Shown piece after piece: positions 1 to 12,800 of a DNA stretch of 64,000 nucleotides. The DNA is from Anodontia alba (lineage: Eukaryota > Mollusca > Bivalvia > Lucinida > Lucinidae): positions 23,019,275-23,083,274 of the forward strand of contig OZ024827.1 in assembly GCA_964016985.1 (NCBI GenBank), in the 5' to 3' direction. The notes under the pieces are model-generated. The model saw only the letters and a list, made by a program, of their open reading frames with translations. It searched no databases and had not been told where the DNA came from. Made by a program: the position numbers and the translations under genes. The first letter of the stretch is position 1. Each line of letters starts with the position of its first letter.

Positions 1-97
1 GGACCTGGGATAGTTTTTTAATTGAGAACAATAGTCTTTTTTGCAGACCAATGTTTGAATTGCTTTATGTCTGGGAAATTTAAATGGGGAAACATCA

Positions 98-278
98 TTA
101 ACCCTTGCCATGCAGAATAAATTAAGATGCCATGTCCATTTCTAATTGTTAGCCAGTCAAATTAATTAAGATTGTTCAAATTTACATACTAAATTCTGAA
201 GAAGCCAACTGATCTAGATCTATACCGTTGGTATGAAAGGCAGGCAGAGCATATTCAGGTTCAGCAGGACCAGGGTTA
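98..278 (-). mobile_element. TT-C piggyBac-like MITE copy
   Basis: The left end reads TTAACCCTTGCCATGCAG and the right end reads CAGCAGGACCAGGGTTAG, matching the ends of the TT-C copies near 12.5 and 49.3 kb in reverse orientation. TTAA-type flanks and CCCTTG termini are piggyBac-like; there is no coding capacity. The ~90 bp before it (10-97) recurs at 275-365, so element plus flank were duplicated as a ~265-bp block. Confidence 0.6.
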
Positions 279-365
279 GTGTTTCAGTTGAGAACAGTAG
301 TCTTTTTGGCAGACCAGTGTTTGAATCACTTTTTAACTGGGAAAATTAAACGGGGGAAACACCAT

Positions 366-959
366 TTAATCCTTGACATGCTAAATAAATTAAGATGCAA
401 TGCCCTCTTCCAATTTTTTAGCCAGTCAAATTACTTGGTCCAGATTGTTGATACAAATTCACATGCTGAATGATAAACTGTGCAGTCCAGATCTTTTAAC
501 CAGTCAAATTACTTGATCCAGATCATTGATACAAATTCACATACTGAATGACAAACAGTGCAGATCCAGCTCTGTCAGCCAGTCAGATTACTTGATCCAG
601 ATTGTTGATACAAATTCACATACTGAATGACAAACAGTGCAGATTCGGCTCTATCAGCCAATTAGATTACTTGAGACATATTGTTGATACAAATCTACAT
701 CCTGAATGAGAAACAGTGCAGATCCAGATCTATCGACCAATCAGATTACTTGATCCAGATTGTTGACTTATTAACAAACAGTGCAGATCCACATCTGCCA
801 GCCAGTCAGATTACTTGATCTAGATTGTTGATAAAATTCACATACTAAATGACAAACAGTGCAGATCCATATCAGATGACTTCTTCAGAAGTCATCTGAT
901 CTAGATCTGCACTGTTTGCAAAGATGGGTCATATCTGGGTTCAGCAGGAGCAGGGTTAA
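366..959 (-). mobile_element. TT-C copy expanded by internal tandem repeats
   Basis: A second TT-C copy running from TTAATCCTTGACATGC to GAGCAGGGTTAA. The interior has grown into an array of ~80-bp units and ends in a palindrome (855-921) whose arms match the dispersed hairpin module of this window (AAACAGTGCAGATC / GATCTGCACTGTTT). Confidence 0.6.
417..860. repeat. ~80-bp minisatellite, about 5.5 units
   Basis: Units begin near 421, 501, 581, 661, 740 and 802, each with a form of CAGATTACTTGATCCAGATT followed by ACAAACAGTGCAGATC. One unit (740-801) has a ~17-bp deletion. The unit is internal TT-C sequence, so this is amplification within a transposon. Confidence 0.8.
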
Positions 960-1202
960 CACATGCACATATCCCAGTGTATGATACTATCATTGTCTTG
1001 CTTGTTTTATGGTTTTACCCAACAACTTCATAATCATTGCTGTTTTGCCTGTCAGTTATACAAATATATTTGTTGTTCTGAGTATATGGATGTAGGGCAC
1101 ACAAAGCTGAAAAAAGTCTGTTCCTTGATAGCCTGGGGGTAGGCAAAAACTTCAGATGGATATATGGAACTGGTGTTTAGTGCCATGTAGTGGCATAAAA
1201 CA
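960..1202. other. No gene or recognised repeat
   Basis: AT-rich sequence with no supported exon, hairpin or tandem array. Confidence 0.4.
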
Positions 1203-1675
1203 TTTCCCCGTTCTTCACCATAGTGCAGATTATATTATTTTCTTTGGGATCATAGAGCCCATTCTGGTAACTTTGAAAATCAAATACCACTTAACCCTTA
1301 AAGCGCCAAGAAAAACTGCATCTGAAAATGTCGTCTGTTTATGTCGTCTGCTGAATATTCTTGCAAACTTTTCAAACATATTTTTGCATACAGGCAAACA
1401 GTGTGGACCCAGATCAGACTGCTCCTAAAGGAGCAGTCTGATCTGGGTCCACACTGTTTGCAAAAATGACTTTTAAAATCACAAGCAGATGACAAAGCAG
1501 ATGACAATTGTTGTGATTGGCGCTTTAAGGGTTAAGCCGGTGCTAGGAGGCACATGCAACCTCACAAACTACATAGCTGCATATGAAGAGACTTGATAAA
1601 ACTGAGTCTCCGATGTTCATTCTTTTATGTGTTTTTAGTTTCCAGAGGCAAACTGTTAGATTTTTATTTTACTTC
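1203..1675. repeat. F10 dispersed repeat split by a TT-A insertion
   Basis: Both halves (1203-1290 and 1536-1675) match an uninterrupted copy at about 10675-10870: GATCATAGAGCCCATTCTGG and AAATACCAC on the left, then GTGCTAG, ACTGAGTCTCCGAT and a TTTCCAGAGGCAA motif on the right. The function of F10 is unknown. Confidence 0.7.
1291..1535 (+). mobile_element. TT-A piggyBac-like MITE with TTAA duplication
   Basis: The ends CCCTTAAAGCGCCA and TGGCGCTTTAAGGG are inverted repeats, flanked by TTAA at 1291-1294 and 1532-1535. The F10 copy at 10.7 kb shows the empty site with a single TTAA. The centre (1394-1461) is a near-perfect palindrome with the GCAAACAGTGTGGACCCAGA module. Other TT-A copies lie at 11655, 20920 and 46938. 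Confidence 0.85.
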
Positions 1676-1689
1676 CAAGGCTGAAATGA

Positions 1690-2310
1690 TTCGGTTTCTG
1701 ACGCATGGGCTAGGTGAATTTTTAACTGGGCAATTCGGAATACTTGCACTCAAAGCTGGACTGATCCATTTCTGACAGCATGGGATGGGTGGAAATTTCA
1801 ACTGGGCAATTGGGAATACATGTACTTGCACTCAAAGCTGGACATCCATTTTCTGACAGCCTGGGATGGGTGGAAATTTCAACCAAGCAGTTGGAAATAT
1901 TTGCACTCAAAGCTGGGCTAATCCATTTTCTGACAGCCTTTGATGGATGGAAATTTCAACTGAGCCATTTACAATACTTGCACTCAAAAGCTGGACTGAT
2001 TCATTTTCCAGCATGCTCTGGATGGAAATTTCAACCAAGCAATTGGGAATACTTGCAGTCAGAGCTGGACTGATCCATTTTCTGACAGTCTGGGATGGGT
2101 CGAAGTTTCAACCGGGCAGTTGGGAATATTTGCCTTGAAAGCTTGACTGATCCATTTTCTTTTAGCCTTGGATGGGTGGAAATTGCTACTGTGCAATTGG
2201 AAAACTGGACACTGATTTTCTGACAGCCTGGGATGGGTAGAAATTTTTACTTTGCAATTGGGAATATTTGCACTCAAAGCTGGACATCTGCATTCTGACA
2301 GCCTGGGATA
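1690..2310. repeat. ~78-bp minisatellite, about 8 units
   Basis: Repeats of TTTCTGACAGCCTGGGATGG, a TGGAAATTTCAAC block, and CACTCAAAGCTGGACTGATC. Short open frames across the array arise from the repetition and are not taken as genes. Confidence 0.85.
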
Positions 2311-2394
2311 TGCATCTATGCTGGTATATGTGTGTTCTAACTTGCCACTTAAAATATACCTGAAATGCAGGATTATTTTAGTGTATTATTTTAG

Positions 2395-2690
2395 TTATAT
2401 TTATTATATCCCTCCATAGGATAGTGGCAGGGTATTATGGTATCATGTTGGTCATCTGTGTGTCCATCTATCTATCAGCCTATCTAGCCATCTGTCATTG
2501 ATCAGTTTATCTGTATTTTGTTTTCCGGATGATAACTTCAGTAAATATAATGGACTTTCACCAAATTTGGCAAGAGCATTGAGATCTGGTTTGGGATTGC
2601 TAATGGGCAAATTTTGTCAATTTTTGACAGGGTAATTTTCCTGCCACACAGTAGTTTCAGGGTATCATTGTTTCATGTTTTTTATTTTTC
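2395..2690. repeat. Fragment of a dispersed repeat before the first visible exon
   Basis: The GATAGTGGCAGGGTATTATG motif recurs inverted near 54110-54145 and 54540-54565 (ATACCCTGCCACTATCG). The stretch ends in the T-rich tract that serves as polypyrimidine tract for the acceptor at 2701-2702. Confidence 0.45.
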
Positions 2691-2702
2691 TTCTTTTTGT
2701 AG

Positions 2703-3806
2703 GGAGAGTCTCCATGGCCACCATTTGAGAAAAGCTGGCCTCCATTGGAAGAGTATGTTGTGAAGGATTACTACAGCCCAGAGCTTGAGGCCCTGATAAA
2801 GCATAACAAAAATGAAACAGATAATTCTTATGCAGTTCAAATGAAAAACCTGTGTACTGTGCTGGATCAGATGTGGGAAGGCCGTTTCCGCCAGTATTGT
2901 ACAACTCAGGTTCTGGATAAAGATGGCAAAGCTCTTTGTGAAACAGAAACATCTTTCAGTCTCCTGCTTCATACAGCGGCTTGGCTTCCTGCAGTTCAAA
3001 GCAGATCCGTTCCAGAGGTCAATGGTAGTGTGCGAATAGTGGAGGAAATTGTCTTGATGCAGCCATCTGCTTTATATATCAGATCAGAAGCAGTTGAAAA
3101 ATACTTGTCAAATAAGGTTTTGTATGTGGCTGTGAAGCTGTCAATGAACTCATTCTACCAATTCCTGGGCTTAAAGAATTCAATTACCATAGAAACTGTG
3201 AAAAATTATCTCCTGAAATGGTGCTCACGTGATAAGGCAGAAGAACCTGCAAGCTTTTGCACATCCTTAAATCACATGAAGAATATATACATATACCTTA
3301 GCGAGGAATTAAAAAGACACGAGTTCCAGGACTTATTCAGAGAAAAACCAGTTTATTTTGTGCCAGATATTGTTGCAAAATCTCCACAGAATGAGAGTAT
3401 TGAGGTTCCAGGAAAAATGCTAAATCGCAATGAAATTTGGTTAGAGGATCCAACAAGACTTTTTGATAAGCACAGACTATTGTTAGAAGAATTCCACTCA
3501 GATATTTGTCGGAAGCGGACAATTCTTCTATTCTACAGAGACAGATCTGATATTGTGGAACTCTTCAAACAGGAAGGTAGATTAGATATTGCTCCAAAAG
3601 TTGAGGAGTATATGGAGTTACTTAACCTTTTGTGTGAAACCACAACACCTAAAGAAAGTGCAACATTTTCTGATGTTTTGTGTATTTTTACTGCTATTGG
3701 TCATGCCATGGTGACTCCACCCTTTGGAATGCCAGATGAGCAGACAGCACAGATGACTCTGGATTCATTGAAACAGATGGTGAAGAGAAAAATGGAAAAA
3801 CAAAAG
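2703..3806 (+). CDS. NO VEIN-like exon 1 of window (368 codons)
   Basis: The acceptor AG at 2701-2702 follows a long T-rich tract, and the first codons read GESPWPPFEK. The donor is AAAAG|GTAATA at 3806/3807, phase 0. It is the largest exon and lacks an initiator methionine with upstream signal, so the gene continues 5' of the window. It is mostly helical-looking, with conserved-looking segments TSFSLLLHTAAWLPAV and ENGSVRIVEE-like VNGSVRIVEE. Acidic and aromatic residues are spread evenly, with no transmembrane segment. No catalytic motif is recognisable here. Confidence 0.9.
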
Positions 3807-6800
3807 GTAATAAACCTTACCTGGTCTAGAAAATGATCACATGATATATCTTTAGATAAGAGGGTGTATCAATATAATATTTTTCTTATTTCTCCATAAA
3901 AACATATGTTGTGGGTACTCATTAGAAGTACCTCAGCTACCTGCCAGCCTCTGTGGCTCAGTTGGATGCGCCGTCCAACTGGAGACCAGGAGGTCGCGGG
4001 TTCAACCCCGCCGAGGTCGACAACATTCTTTCGTGGAGATTGATCGTGAAATATTTTCTAGGGTCATTCTCTCCCTTCCGCTGATTCAAGAAGGGCAGTT
4101 GTCAGTTTCTGCGAAAGAATGTGCACAATACTGGTTAACCGCTTAGAGGACTAAGCCATCCTCGGTAACCCAGGTGTGACCCATTACGTTACACTCCATT
4201 CATTCATGAATGGAGTGTAACGTAATGGGTCACACCTGGGTTACTGAGGATGGACCAAGCCTGTCCAGTAAACATATGGTTAGGTAAACTGACCGCGCTC
4301 GACATGACCCCATTGGGTTGACTGGGCCATAAAACCTCAACACAAACAAAAACAAAACCTCAGCTACCTAGTACTTACAGAGTTATGCCCCTTCTTTGAC
4401 TCATAAATTGTAAGCCTATGGGGCATGATGAAGTCTTGTGGGCAAGCCTATTTAAGCTAGGCCCTTGGAACTTGGTGAGCTAACTAGGTATGGTAAATAA
4501 ATCACCTGATTAACTTTTGAGAGAAAAAAAAAAAAAGGTCTGAATATTTTTTTCAGAGTTATGCCCCTTTCCAACTTTGGCATTTTGTATGGACAAGCAT
4601 ATAGTTGGGGACATAGTGTTTTTCAAACACATTTCTAGTTTCCATATCAGTTCAACCAGTTGATATTTTGATGGGTTACTATTTTGGTCAGATGATGATT
4701 GATGTTTGAGATCTAGATTTTTACATGTATCCACTGACTATAGTTTGTATTGTCAGGTTCATTGGACTTTGTTTATCACATAGTTGAGCATTGTGTATAA
4801 TGACATATGCAACCAACGTAGACCAGATAAGCCTATGCATTGCACAATCTGATCAGGGTCTACACTGGTCTCTAACATAAAATATGGACTTCAAGATTCT
4901 ATAAGCAAAAGCAGCATAAGATGATATCATCTGTGGCATAGATCCTGATAACTCTGTGTGATGTACAGACTGACCTGGGTCTATACTATTCATGTCATAA
5001 GATCACTCTCTATTTGGTGCAGGACGTACTTAGAAACCTCTACTTGCATCAATGGACATGTCCAAATTCAGAGAGGGAAGAGTCCATTTCAGAAGCTCAG
5101 GACTGGTGTGAAAGGGTTAAATAGCTTTAAGTCTTATTTGCAGGTGTTTCCAACAAAACAACAAGTCTGGGTCAGTCTAGAAGATCAACCAATGATAGCA
5201 GACAGCCCAGAGTGGGAGAAGATGTTTGCTGGTAAAGAGGGCATCCACTTTCTTGATCTTGAAGGCAGATCAAGGCCGCATCAGGGCCCCAACAAACAAA
5301 GGCGAATGCTGACAAGACGTAAGATAGTTAAAGACAATTTCTTTAAAAGGGCTACCCATATTTACACTAAATAGTTGAACTGACAGGCCTGAGCAAACAG
5401 CTTAGCCCCAGATCGATACCTTAGAATCAATGTCTGCACTGTTCTCAAGTCATTTAGCAGTTTTAGCCACAACAGCTGATAGTAAATTGCATTATGGACT
5501 AAAATTGGACTGGTTCAAATATGACAGGTATGGTAAGAGTTATGGTGTCCAATTACTAGGGGTATAATCCAGTATATGTGTTTAACCATTACTTCTCTCT
5601 GGGCTAATTTAGCAGTTGACAAATTGATGATGTTTCTTTTGTTGAATTTACCCAGAAAACAGGATTTGACATTTCAAGCAAATTGAGACAATTTGCATGA
5701 AATTTCAAAGTTTTCTGTCATTTTTAGCTCGCCTGTACAAAAGTACAGATAGATCTATAGCAATCACCATGGTGACCCAAGTCCTTACCACCATAGTTGT
5801 AAAATTTTAAGTCTGTTTTACCACCTGTTGATTTGTCTAAACACTAAGGCTGGCACAATTGATCGGATAATCGATTAATTGATCGATAAATTCCACAAAA
5901 ATGATTATCATTACTGATTTGCTAATAATTGATCATTTGATTTTTGTGTTTGTTACTTTTCTGTATATACCCTTAGTATTCAGACACCTCAACTCCTTAC
6001 CATACTTACTCTAAAATTTGAACAAACAGTACAGTTTACAACCCACTGTTGTGTCTAAATATAGCTGGATGAGTGGCAAACAGTGTAGACCCTGATGAGA
6101 TGCCATGTTTACGGCATTTCATCAGGGTCTATACTGTTTGCTCAGGCCTGTCTGACCAAATACAATAAAGTATAACAAATGGTAAGAGACATGCTCAGGC
6201 AGGTAAAATTACAACCAAATCTTCAGTGATTACTAATCGGTTATTGATCACAATGGCAGGACTGATAATCGATTATCTTTTCAGCTCTGATTATTTGTTT
6301 GTGTTGAGGTTTTATGGCCCAGTCAACCAAATGGGGTCATGTTGAGCGTGATCAGTTTACCTAACCACACATTTACTGGGCAGGCTTAATCCTCTAAGCC
6401 GTTAACCAGTATTGTGCACATTCTTTCACCAGAAACTGACAACTGCCCTTCTTGAATCAGTGGAAGGGAGAGAATGACCCTAGAAAATATTTCATGATCA
6501 ATCTCCATGAAAGAATGTTACCGACCTCGGCGGGGGTTGAATCTGCGACCGCCTGGTCTCCAGTCGGCCGGCGCATCCAACTGAGCAACCAAGGCCAGCT
6601 CAGCTCAGATTAGCCAGCCTTACTAAACACTATTGGATAAGTGGCAGATAGTATAGACACTGATCAGATGTCACATTCTGCAGTGTTTTCTAAGGCATGT
6701 CTGTCCCAATACTTAGTGTATATATATATAAGATTTATTACTTTACAGATCAAGACAGCCATATCCACCCAGATCATATCAATGTGTTTATTGAGGTTTG

Positions 6801-9800
6801 TGGTGTCAAGAAGTTAAGCGACAGTGTGAGGATCGAAGTCATCCCAGAGCTTATTGAACCCTGTCTGCTTTTACAACAGTATTTCCATGACATCATAGAA
6901 GCAGTCCAGAGGTTCCTGATGGTCCACTTCCCAGGTGTTTATCAAGATCTTGCTGAGATAAATACTAAAGCTATGTTGACTGATGCAAAATTTTATCAGG
7001 TACATGTACTGATACAGTGAACCCTTGTTACTATGTCAGCATTTGTTACCAAAGATGTTGCCATTAAATGAATTTGTTGTTGTAAAGAATCCTTTATGGA
7101 CATAATGATATGTAAGAAAGACCTTGCTTTATTCTTATTCCTTACAGAACATATGTTTTTGATATTTGTTAGAATTGCCTCAGTTTCTAACAAATACAGA
7201 ATTGCCTCAGTTTCTAACAAATACCCAAAACATGTGTTGCTTGAAGTTTTAATACAATATTCTTGCATACTTTCTCATTAACTGTCATCTCTTTAGCAAA
7301 GGTTTCATGACACTCAAATTGTCATTATAACGAATTTTGTCATTCTAACGAGTGTCGGTGTGACAAGGGTTGACTGTAAATATAAGCACAAGCTTTAGAA
7401 ATTTACACAAAAATATACCATTATCATTCCCTTTATTTGTCCATTTTTTCTTTCTTTCTCAAAAATCCATCATAGATTTCTCACCTGCTATTAGAGCCAG
7501 ATTCTTCAAATTTTGTATACCCTGACAATGCTAAAGTATGTTGTTTAAGAGAAAACCAAGATACTGACACATTTCTTTTGCCCATCTCTCCCATGCAAAC
7601 ACTAACTGAAATATACATCTATAAAATTGGTTCAACATACCTCTGATATCTATGGCCAGGGGTATGTGAGCTTTGCTTACTATCTGCTATATTTTCATAA
7701 AAAAAAAAAAAATAAATAAATAAAAAAAAAAATTGAAAAATATCAAACTTTATAGTGCAGGTTATATTTTATTTCCTTTGGGATCATTGAGCCCATCCTG
7801 GGCCCAGTTGTTCAAAGCTAACGATGTCGTTAGTTAACGATTCGTTAAAATTTACATCGAGTGATACGCAAATATATGGAAATTTTTTGCTGAAAAAATG
7901 TGAGTAGCTTTTGCAGTGCAAAAGCTACTCACATTTTTTCAGCAAAAAATTTCAGGAAATTTATATTGAATCCGCTAAAACAGTTAACGAAATGACCCTT
8001 AACAAGCTTGTTAAGCTAATGACGCTTTGAACAACTGGGCCCTGGTTATTTTAAAAATCAAATACAGCATAAGCCAGCGCTACGTTGCTTATGAAGGAAC
8101 TCAATCAAACTGAATCTCCAATTTTCATGATTTTGTGTGTTCTTTATTTCCAAAGGCAATCCTTTTTGACTTTTTATTTGTCTTCTCAAATCTTTGTCTT
8201 ATCATACATGTATTTACCATACATGTTTAGTTAGATAGTTCTGGGCAACAGTGTAGACCAGATTAAACTGTCTAATCAGGGTCTGCACTTTTTCCCTTTC
8301 ATCCAGCAGTTTTTAGACACATCAAGCGGTAGTGAAATGTACATGTTCAAATTTTAGGACAAGTATGGTAAGAAGCTTAACCTTTACTTGTCCTAATTCA
8401 TGGATGACACATTGATGATATTTTTCTTATTTTTTCCCAGAAAACAGGTTTTGACAGTCCATGCTATTTGTCTCCAACTTTTCATCAGACAACATATTGA
8501 AATACTTCATTACTTTTCTCAGGAAACAGGATTTGACATTTCATGCGAATTGTCTCCAATGGAGACAATTTGCATGAAATGTCAAATCCTGTTTTCTGGG
8601 AAAAGTAATAAAGTATTTCAATGTGTCACCTGCTGATAATTTTTACCCAGAGTGCTAAGCGTTGAAGTAAAATATGGCATTGCCAACACTAGTATACTAT
8701 TGCTTGGTATCATAATTATTATCTGCTATACTTTACAGGCTTCTAAGTTGAGCGTTACATACCGACTGTCAAACCTCAAACAGGAGACATTTGAAGTTCG
8801 ACCAGAGAAGTGTGTCATCCAGCCACCGATATTCTATTTTCAAAAAGATCACTTGAATTCCACTACAGAAATCAACCATGAAATAGCCCGCCATTTTAGT
8901 GGCAAAGATAAAAACTGTTATGCTTTGCTGAGGTAAAGTGTACATTGTAGATTTTTAGGGGAAACTGATACACTGTCAAGGGTGACAATTCTGTCACAGT
9001 TGTTTTACCTCTTTCTGAAAAGGGTCTCTAAAAGGAAAGAATATGGGTTATTTCCCTTTGAGTTGTACATCCCTATTGGGATATTTCCAGTAAAAAGAAA
9101 AAAAAAATGCCTCCTGGGATTTTATAAGCTAGAACATGTATTGTTTTTTTTAACAGTCAGATTCTTTTGAAAGTACTTCTTATATAGAGAAGTATTACGT
9201 CAATAATATAGTGGACCCAGTTGTTCAAGCATTGTTAGCTTAACGAGCTCATTACTGGTCAAAATGTTAACTGCTCTAGTATGTACAATATCTAACTCAC
9301 AGGTATTTTTGCTGAAAAAATGTGAGTAGCTTGCAAAAGCTACTCACATTTTTCAGCAAAAATATTAACGTATATGACATATTTCATGATCAAAGTTTTA
9401 ATGATACGTTTACTAACAACATTGTTAGTTTTGAACAACTGGGCCCTGGTCTTAAGCAGGATAGGTTTCCTACAGACAAACTTAGCAGTTAAATTTATAG
9501 TAGAGGTTGTTCTGTCTTTGTATAGTAAAATTGGGCCATTCCCTGCAAAGGCCCAAATCAGCCTGTGCAGCTGTGCAGTCTGCTCAGGACCTTCACTGTC
9601 TGTTAACAGAATCATTGGATACTACAGAATGCATTACGAAAACACACCTATTCAAATATATTGAAAATTTTACCACCAAAAAATGGCAATTTTTCAGATA
9701 AAAAAATCTGATATTTTTCATATTTCTGCTCAAAACATAGATTGTAGGTACTTGTTAGAACTGCCTCATTGAGGCAGTTCTAGATGAGGCAGTTCTAACG

Positions 9801-12800
9801 AGTACCCACAATCTATGTTTTTGAGCAGAAATAACAAAAATAATGTATACCCCTGTAAACCCTAGTTTTACTATACAAAAGTGGGGTTTAAGGGGGTCAA
9901 AATTATATAGGTATGTTTTCGTGATGGTATGAATGGAGAATGAAGGCCTGGACTGTATTATGCACACGCACAGGATGATCTGAATCTGAGCTTTTTTGCA
10001 TGTTTGAAGGCACTTTTTCACTTGACGGGGTACATTTGCTCCACTTGGAGAAGGAATCCTTTTACAAGGTAAACAAACTCTTTTTCTGCTGGAGTGATGT
10101 CCCTTTGAAAAGAAAATAAATATTCACAGCTTAGAGTTTTATTTCTTTGATGTGTATGATGTATATACCTTCCCTTAAAGGCTCCATATTCCTCAAAAAT
10201 AGACATTTTTTATCCAAGAAAGGTTTATAAAAATATTAATACAATCATAAAATGTGGCTCTGACAGCCTGTAAAAAAATGAAAAATGAAATGATTTTTTA
10301 TTGTATCTCTGAGTTTATGTTACCAATATTAATTCAGAGATATAATATAAAATGCCTGTAAAATTTCAGTTAGTCTCTCGTTCTTGAGCTGGATCAAATA
10401 TGAAATGATTTTTTATCGTATCTCTGAGTTCATGTTGCCAATATTAATTCAGAGATATAATAAAAAATGATTTCATTTTTGACCCACTTCAAAAACGAGA
10501 GACTAACTGAAATTTTACAGGCTGTCAGATGCCACATTTTATGATCGTATTGATAACACATATCAATTTAATAAACCTTTTGTGGATAAAAATGTCTATT
10601 TTTGAGGAATATGGGGCCTTTAAAATATTTTTCCTTATTTTCTTCCAAAAGTAAGGCTTCATTATGTTTTGAGTTTGTTTGGGATCATTGAGCCCATTCT
10701 GGTACTTTAAAAATCAAATACCACTTAACCTGTGCTAGTGTCTGCAGCCTTGCAAACTACATTACTGCATGTGAAGAGGCTTAATAAAACTGAGTCTCCG
10801 ATTTTCATGCTTTTGTGTGTTCTTTGTTTCCAAAGGCAACCTTAGAAATTTTAATGAACATTTCATTTTTATTGCCTAAGATAAAGGTTTTAATAAGTTA
10901 TGTCATTAATAATGCGCAGTGGTTCAAAAAAATGAAATACTATGCCTACTTTTAGGAGAAAAAAAAGCCTGTCATTTGTCATCAGGTAATCTCACCCTCA
11001 ACAGTCTAAAAGTACTTCATCACATATTTTAAGCATATGTTATTTCGCAGCACCACATAAGATGTTTTTTTTCAACCAAAATGTATCCCTGGATATTTTT
11101 CTTATTTGTGCACAAAAACATATGTTGTGGGTACTCAATAGAAGTGCCTCAGTGAGGCATTTCTAATGAGTACCCACAATGTATATTTTCATGCAAATAA
11201 GAAAACATATACTTTCATGCAAATAAGAAAAATATTTACCTGATACTATATTTTATCTGGGGCTTTGTATTCACAGAAGTTTCCTTACTGAGCTGTCTAA
11301 CATTGTGAACAATACGACAAATGACACAATAATAGAACTGCTTCAGCGACATAACAATGCTGATCAGCTTCTTATACCTGAGGAGGAATTGTGGGTAGTT
11401 GATGCTCCTGTTTGGCCTGAGCCAGAGCCAGAGCCAGTACCTGAACCAGGTTAGTAAACTCTTCTTATGATTTTACTGCATTATTGTATAAATGAGGTAC
11501 CTGGAGGGAACCAGTCCAGACCACATGTATATCCATTTTTTTCCATATTCAGTAAAATTCCATTATTAAGATCACTTGAAATTCAGACCACCCCACTTTT
11601 AAGAGCAGCTTTCACCAGTCCCAAATGGTTTCTGTCATTATTCTATAGTCAATACTAACCCTTAAACTGCCAATCACAACAATTGTCGTCTGCTTTGTCA
11701 TCTGCTTGTGATTTTAAAAGTCACTTTTGCAAACGGTGTGGACCCAGATCAGACTGCTCCTCTAGGAGCAGTCTGAGCGGGGACCACACTGTTTGCCTGT
11801 ATGCAAAAATAGGTTTGAAAAGTTTACAACAATATTCAGCAGACGATGTAAACAGATGACATTTTCAGATGCAGGTTTTCTTGAAATTTTTAAGGGTTAA
11901 GACTTCCTCACTTATTAGACTTTTCAGCAGTCCCAAAGATGTTCTTAATAGCGTAATTTTATTGTATACCATGGGACATAATTGGGAAATGCTTCAGTTT
12001 GGTCTGAGCAAGGAATGACCAAGTAGTTAGCGCTATTGATTTCTTACAAGAGGTCCCTGGTTTGAATCCTGCTGGAGGTGAAATTCAGCTCATGACTATA
12101 CCATAAATGCCCTAAAATTTTGAACACTTTATTCCATCATTTTTTAGGCCTATTTTTTCCTTTTTGTGCACTTGTTTCTAAAAATACTTAGTGGAATGGC
12201 AAACAGTGTAGACCCAGATCAGACTGCTCCTTCAGGAGCAGTCTGATCTGGGTCTACGCTGTTTGCATATGCAATTTTGGCAGACACTTTGGTGTAAATT
12301 TTAGGACATTTACCATACTGTACTTCATTGCACAGAGCCTTTCATTATCACCCTTCCATCTCAAGATGACTTATATAATGTTGAAAGGGATGTAAAACAC
12401 CAAATCATCATCATCATATGCCTTAGCCAGAACTAGATCAGTAAACAGTTTTATTCATGTAGATTAACCCTAGTCAAGCTGAACCCGGATATATCCTGCC
12501 TTTGCAAACAGTGTAGATCCAGATCAGTTGGCTTCTGAAGAAGCCAACTGATCTGGATCTGCACTGTTTGTCATTAAGTATGTGAATATGTATCAAAATC
12601 TAGAATCAAGTAATCTTATTGGCTGAAAATTAGAAGTGGGTGTGGCATCTTAATTTATTCAGCAGAACAAGGTTAACTTAATAAAGGAGCACTATGATGA
12701 GGAATATTTGTTGCTTCCGTTGGATTGGTCAGAACCAGAACCTGATTTTAGCCTGTGCATGAAAAAAGGGACTTTAAAGTTTTCTGGTTTGTGATTCTAT

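Larger units (their letters stand above)
3807..5143 (+). other. Intron 1 with HP3 half, SINE and dispersed repeat
   Basis: Contents: half an HP3 element (about 3860-3930, GTGGGTACTCATTAGAAG), a SINE (3943-4357), a repeat shared with 15130-15425 (4380-4700; GAGTTATGCCCCTT and TTGGCATTTTGTAT), and a degenerate hairpin module (4815-4880). No further exon was recognised. Confidence 0.6.
8933..11276 (+). other. Intron 4: dense nested repeats
   Basis: Contents in order: F9-type fragment (8950-9080), CTGG-family copy (9213-9446), F7 repeat with a 3b insertion (9525-10035), a long-TIR element (10177-10621), the uninterrupted F10 copy (10675-10870), and an HP3 hairpin (11085-11250). No exon was recognised. 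Confidence 0.65.

Noticed and set aside
1156..1507. Overlapping short frames on both strands
   Set aside because: They translate the TT-A palindrome, which reads similarly on both strands; the same happens at 46966-47218 and 8400-8636.
3943..4030. Possible tRNA gene
   Set aside because: Boxes A and B are present but the sequence continues into the SINE-1 body with an A-rich tail and target duplication; other copies share the same structure, so it is a SINE head.
5319..5374. Extension of exon 2 to the stop at 5374
   Set aside because: A good donor at 5318/5319 joins in phase to exon 3 and restores a conserved reading frame; the extension is intron sequence.
10018..10206. Minus-strand 62-codon frame with an attractive AEKEFVYLVKGFLLQVEQMY segment
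   Set aside because: It runs from the end of an F7 repeat into the long-TIR element, so its ends are transposon sequence; no neighbouring exon or family match supports it.
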